From assembly GCF_002874775.1 (NCBI RefSeq), contig NZ_CP020991.1:1369225-1433224 (forward strand): 64,000 bases of DNA, given 5' to 3'. This DNA is from Monoglobus pectinilyticus. GTDB taxonomy: Bacteria; Bacillota; Clostridia; Monoglobales; Monoglobaceae. Shown in pieces: positions 62,222-64,000 of this stretch. The notes beneath the pieces were generated by a model. The model saw nothing but the letters and a program-made list of their open reading frames with translations. It was not told where the DNA came from and made no database searches. Every line of letters begins with the position of its first letter. Position 1 is the first letter of the stretch. Position numbers and translations under genes: made by a program.

Positions 62222-62956
62222 TTAGAGGGGAAGTATAACTATTCTGAATATATCTCCCATGTAACCGGCTAGAACAGTTAGGCTGTCTTTGGTATATATA
62301 TAGTAGTTCTCTTTTTCTAAGACAGTAAATCCGTTTGATGTCATAACTAACCGGTATTTTTCCTGAGCTCCTGTCTCCAGCCCGGTTTTTGAATAATTGT
62401 ATATGGTTCCGTTTTCCAAAACCGAGACTGGACTGATACCAACACAAGCTCCAAAATCAGGGACTGTTGTATAGGTTTGATAAAATACCGTTGCCGAATT
62501 ATCTAAAGGCGCTGAAGTAATGTTTACTCTATTTTTATCGTTTTCCCATTCCACAATACAGCCCAACGCTTCTGAAATTGCCCGGAGCGGCACGAATGTT
62601 GTATCATATACGAGATTGGGTGGATTGTCAAGAGTGTTCGGTTCACCGTTTATATACATTATATTTAAGCCGATTGCCAATATAGCCGTGGTTTGACCTT
62701 TTACCGCACTTACGCTTTGCGTGTCATCGTCCCATGTGACAGCCGCTCCGAGTTCCTCAAAAATTTTACGCATAGGAACCATTACCCTGTCGTTTTCCAT
62801 ATACGGATTTGCCTGAAAGGAGACGCGTTTATTGTCAATATAGACGGAAATATTACTTGTTTCCGCAAATGACAATATGGGTATTGATAATGAAAATAGC
62901 AGCAATAAGGCGGTAATTATTGAGATAATCTTATGACTTGTATTTTTTATATTCAT
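62222..62956 (-). CDS. Exported copper-amine-oxidase-N-domain protein
   Basis: A 244-residue exported protein (MNIKNTSHKIISIITALLLLFSLSIPILSFA). It carries one CuAO_N-type domain: NDRVMVPMRKIFEELGAAVTWDDDTQSV, MYINGEPNTLDNPPNLVYDTTFVPLRAISEALGCIVEWENDK, close to that of the RCC1 protein. The remaining ~90 residues (FYQTYTTVPDFGACVGI...) do not match a family I know. It starts 14 bases after nadE and may be cotranscribed. Confidence 0.85.
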   Translation of the reverse strand: MNIKNTSHKIISIITALLLLFSLSIPILSFAETSNISVYIDNKRVSFQANPYMENDRVMVPMRKIFEELGAAVTWDDDTQSVSAVKGQTTAILAIGLNIMYINGEPNTLDNPPNLVYDTTFVPLRAISEALGCIVEWENDKNRVNITSAPLDNSATVFYQTYTTVPDFGACVGISPVSVLENGTIYNYSKTGLETGAQEKYRLVMTSNGFTVLEKENYYIYTKDSLTVLAGYMGDIFRIVILPL

Positions 62957-62970
62957 TTTTATTCTCCGGT

Positions 62971-64000
62971 TTAAAATATTATTTCACTGTCGCTTGGCAT
63001 TCTCCAGTCACCTCTAGGAGACAGCGATACGGTTCCAACTTTGGGGCCGTCAGGCAGACATGAGCGTTTAAATTGGTTTTGATAAAAACGCTTATAGAAC
63101 ACATCAAGCCATTTTTTTATTATATTATCTGAATATGTTCCGTCAAAGGCGGCTTTAGCCATTCTGTATATTTTGGATTTGGTAAAACCAAAGCGCAGAA
63201 AGTAGAATAGGAAAAAGTCGTGCAGTTCATAGGGGCCTACCAAACTTTCTGTCTGCTGTGATATATTGCCGTCCTCAGACGGAAGAAGCTCAGGGCTTAC
63301 CGGAGTTTCTAATATATCATACAAAGTGAATTTAAGTTTATGGTCGCTTATATCAGCAACATGCTTAACAAGATATTTAACCAATGTTTTCGGTATAGAG
63401 GCGTTAACTCCATACATTGACATGTGGTCTCCGTTATAAGTTGCCCACCCTAATGCAAGCTCGCTGAGGTCTCCTGTACCGACGACTATACCGCCGGTTT
63501 CGTTGGAATAATCCATCAAAACCTGTGTTCTCTCACGAGCCTGCGCATTTTCATATGTTGTATTATGGTTATTGATGTCTGCGCCTATGTCTTTTAAGTG
63601 CTGAGTGACAGATTCGTTTATTGGAATCTCCACAAGTTCAGCGCCGATATATTCAATCAACTTTTTGGCGTTGTTGTAAGTCCTGTCTGTAGTTCCAAAG
63701 CATGGCATAGTTACGGCTTTTATTCCGCGAAATGATATTCTGAGCATTTCAAAAGCTTTGGCGGCAACCAAAAGCGCTAAGGTGCTGTCAAGCCCCCCCG
63801 AAATTCCTATTGTAACAGTGTTGCAGCCGATATGCTGAAGTCTTTTTCTGAGACCTTCAGCCTGCATTGTGAAAATAAGTTCACAGCGTTCATTTAGGTC
63901 CGCAGTATTTTTGGGAACAAACGGGTGAGGGTCAAAACGCCGCTCAAGTTCTGCATCGTTTACTGCTGTAGAAAAGTAAATTTTTTGATACTCATTGTCG
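62971..64000 (-). CDS. nadE: Glutamine-dependent NAD+ synthetase, C-terminal part (cut by window end)
   Basis: The frame is open to the window edge and its N-terminal half is missing. About 342 residues are visible, starting with the linker YQKIYFSTAVNDAELERRFDPHPFVP. The synthetase domain has the pyrophosphatase loop TIGISGGLDSTLALLVA, VTMPCFGTTDRTYNNAK, YENAQARERTQVLMDYSN and VVGTGDLSELALGWATYNGDHMSMYG. It amidates deamido-NAD with ammonia from the missing glutaminase domain. The linker before the PP-loop shows it belongs to the large two-domain type (about 640 residues). Confidence 0.93.
   Translation of the reverse strand, partial: DNEYQKIYFSTAVNDAELERRFDPHPFVPKNTADLNERCELIFTMQAEGLRKRLQHIGCNTVTIGISGGLDSTLALLVAAKAFEMLRISFRGIKAVTMPCFGTTDRTYNNAKKLIEYIGAELVEIPINESVTQHLKDIGADINNHNTTYENAQARERTQVLMDYSNETGGIVVGTGDLSELALGWATYNGDHMSMYGVNASIPKTLVKYLVKHVADISDHKLKFTLYDILETPVSPELLPSEDGNISQQTESLVGPYELHDFFLFYFLRFGFTKSKIYRMAKAAFDGTYSDNIIKKWLDVFYKRFYQNQFKRSCLPDGPKVGTVSLSPRGDWRMPSDSEIIF

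Overview
The window is an AT-rich chromosomal segment of a low-GC Gram-positive anaerobe (Firmicutes, class Clostridia). The evidence is strong AGGAGG ribosome binding sites, frequent TTG and GTG starts, zinc-ribbon forms of S14 and L36, RNase Y, a Veg protein, S-layer homology (SLH) proteins and LCP/SEDS wall genes. Two secreted pectate lyases together with several SLH proteins recall pectin-degrading gut Clostridia such as Monoglobus. That placement is an inference; no 16S gene is present.

Layout. 1-10.8 kb: the end of the S10/spc cluster and the alpha cluster (rplE', rpsN, rpsH, rplF, rplR, rpsE, rpmD, rplO, secY, adk, map, a KOW protein, infA, an inserted capA-like lipoprotein gene, rpmJ, rpsM, rpsK, rpsD, rpoA, rplQ). 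10.8-13.7 kb: a GNAT gene, then two copies of a hairpin-rich dispersed repeat, each next to a small XRE-type regulator gene. 13.7-18.8 kb: two divergent SLH-domain surface proteins. 19.4-24.5 kb: TagA-like glycosyltransferase, DJ-1 protein, 5-formyl-THF cyclo-ligase, MltG, O-methyltransferase and RodA. 25.6-34.4 kb: an MBOAT/DHHW acyl-transfer pair, Veg, RNase Y, SecG with a long acidic tail, a family 2 glycosyltransferase and an SLH-M15 peptidase. 34.6-40.2 kb: two tandem paralogous pectate lyases, the first behind a yybP-ykoY-type (Mn2+) riboswitch and terminator. 40.3-45.5 kb: an orphan leader RNA with a nitroreductase-like gene, then gyrA and a lipoprotein gene.

46.3-56.9 kb lies mostly on the minus strand: a polar amino-acid ABC transporter, a small DUF4190-like membrane protein, an Lgt-family protein, a P-type cation ATPase behind a classical Mn2+ riboswitch, a polysaccharide ABC permease with galU, a TtcA-like thiolase and a ComEC-like metallo-hydrolase. 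57.0-58.5 kb holds two more XRE genes interleaved with inverted copies of the same dispersed repeat. 58.6-64 kb (minus strand): a membrane protein, an RCC1-repeat surface protein, an LCP ligase, a copper-amine-oxidase-N-domain protein and the C-terminal part of glutamine-dependent NAD synthetase, cut by the window edge.

Two things stand out. First, two riboswitches of the same class: one in front of the expected metal ATPase, the other in front of a secreted pectate lyase, a target I would not expect. Second, a composite dispersed repeat whose copies keep their hairpins by compensatory change or by complete hairpin replacement. It contains a 194-bp element with perfect 32-bp inverted termini and sits beside an XRE regulator gene or remnant at every well-preserved site.
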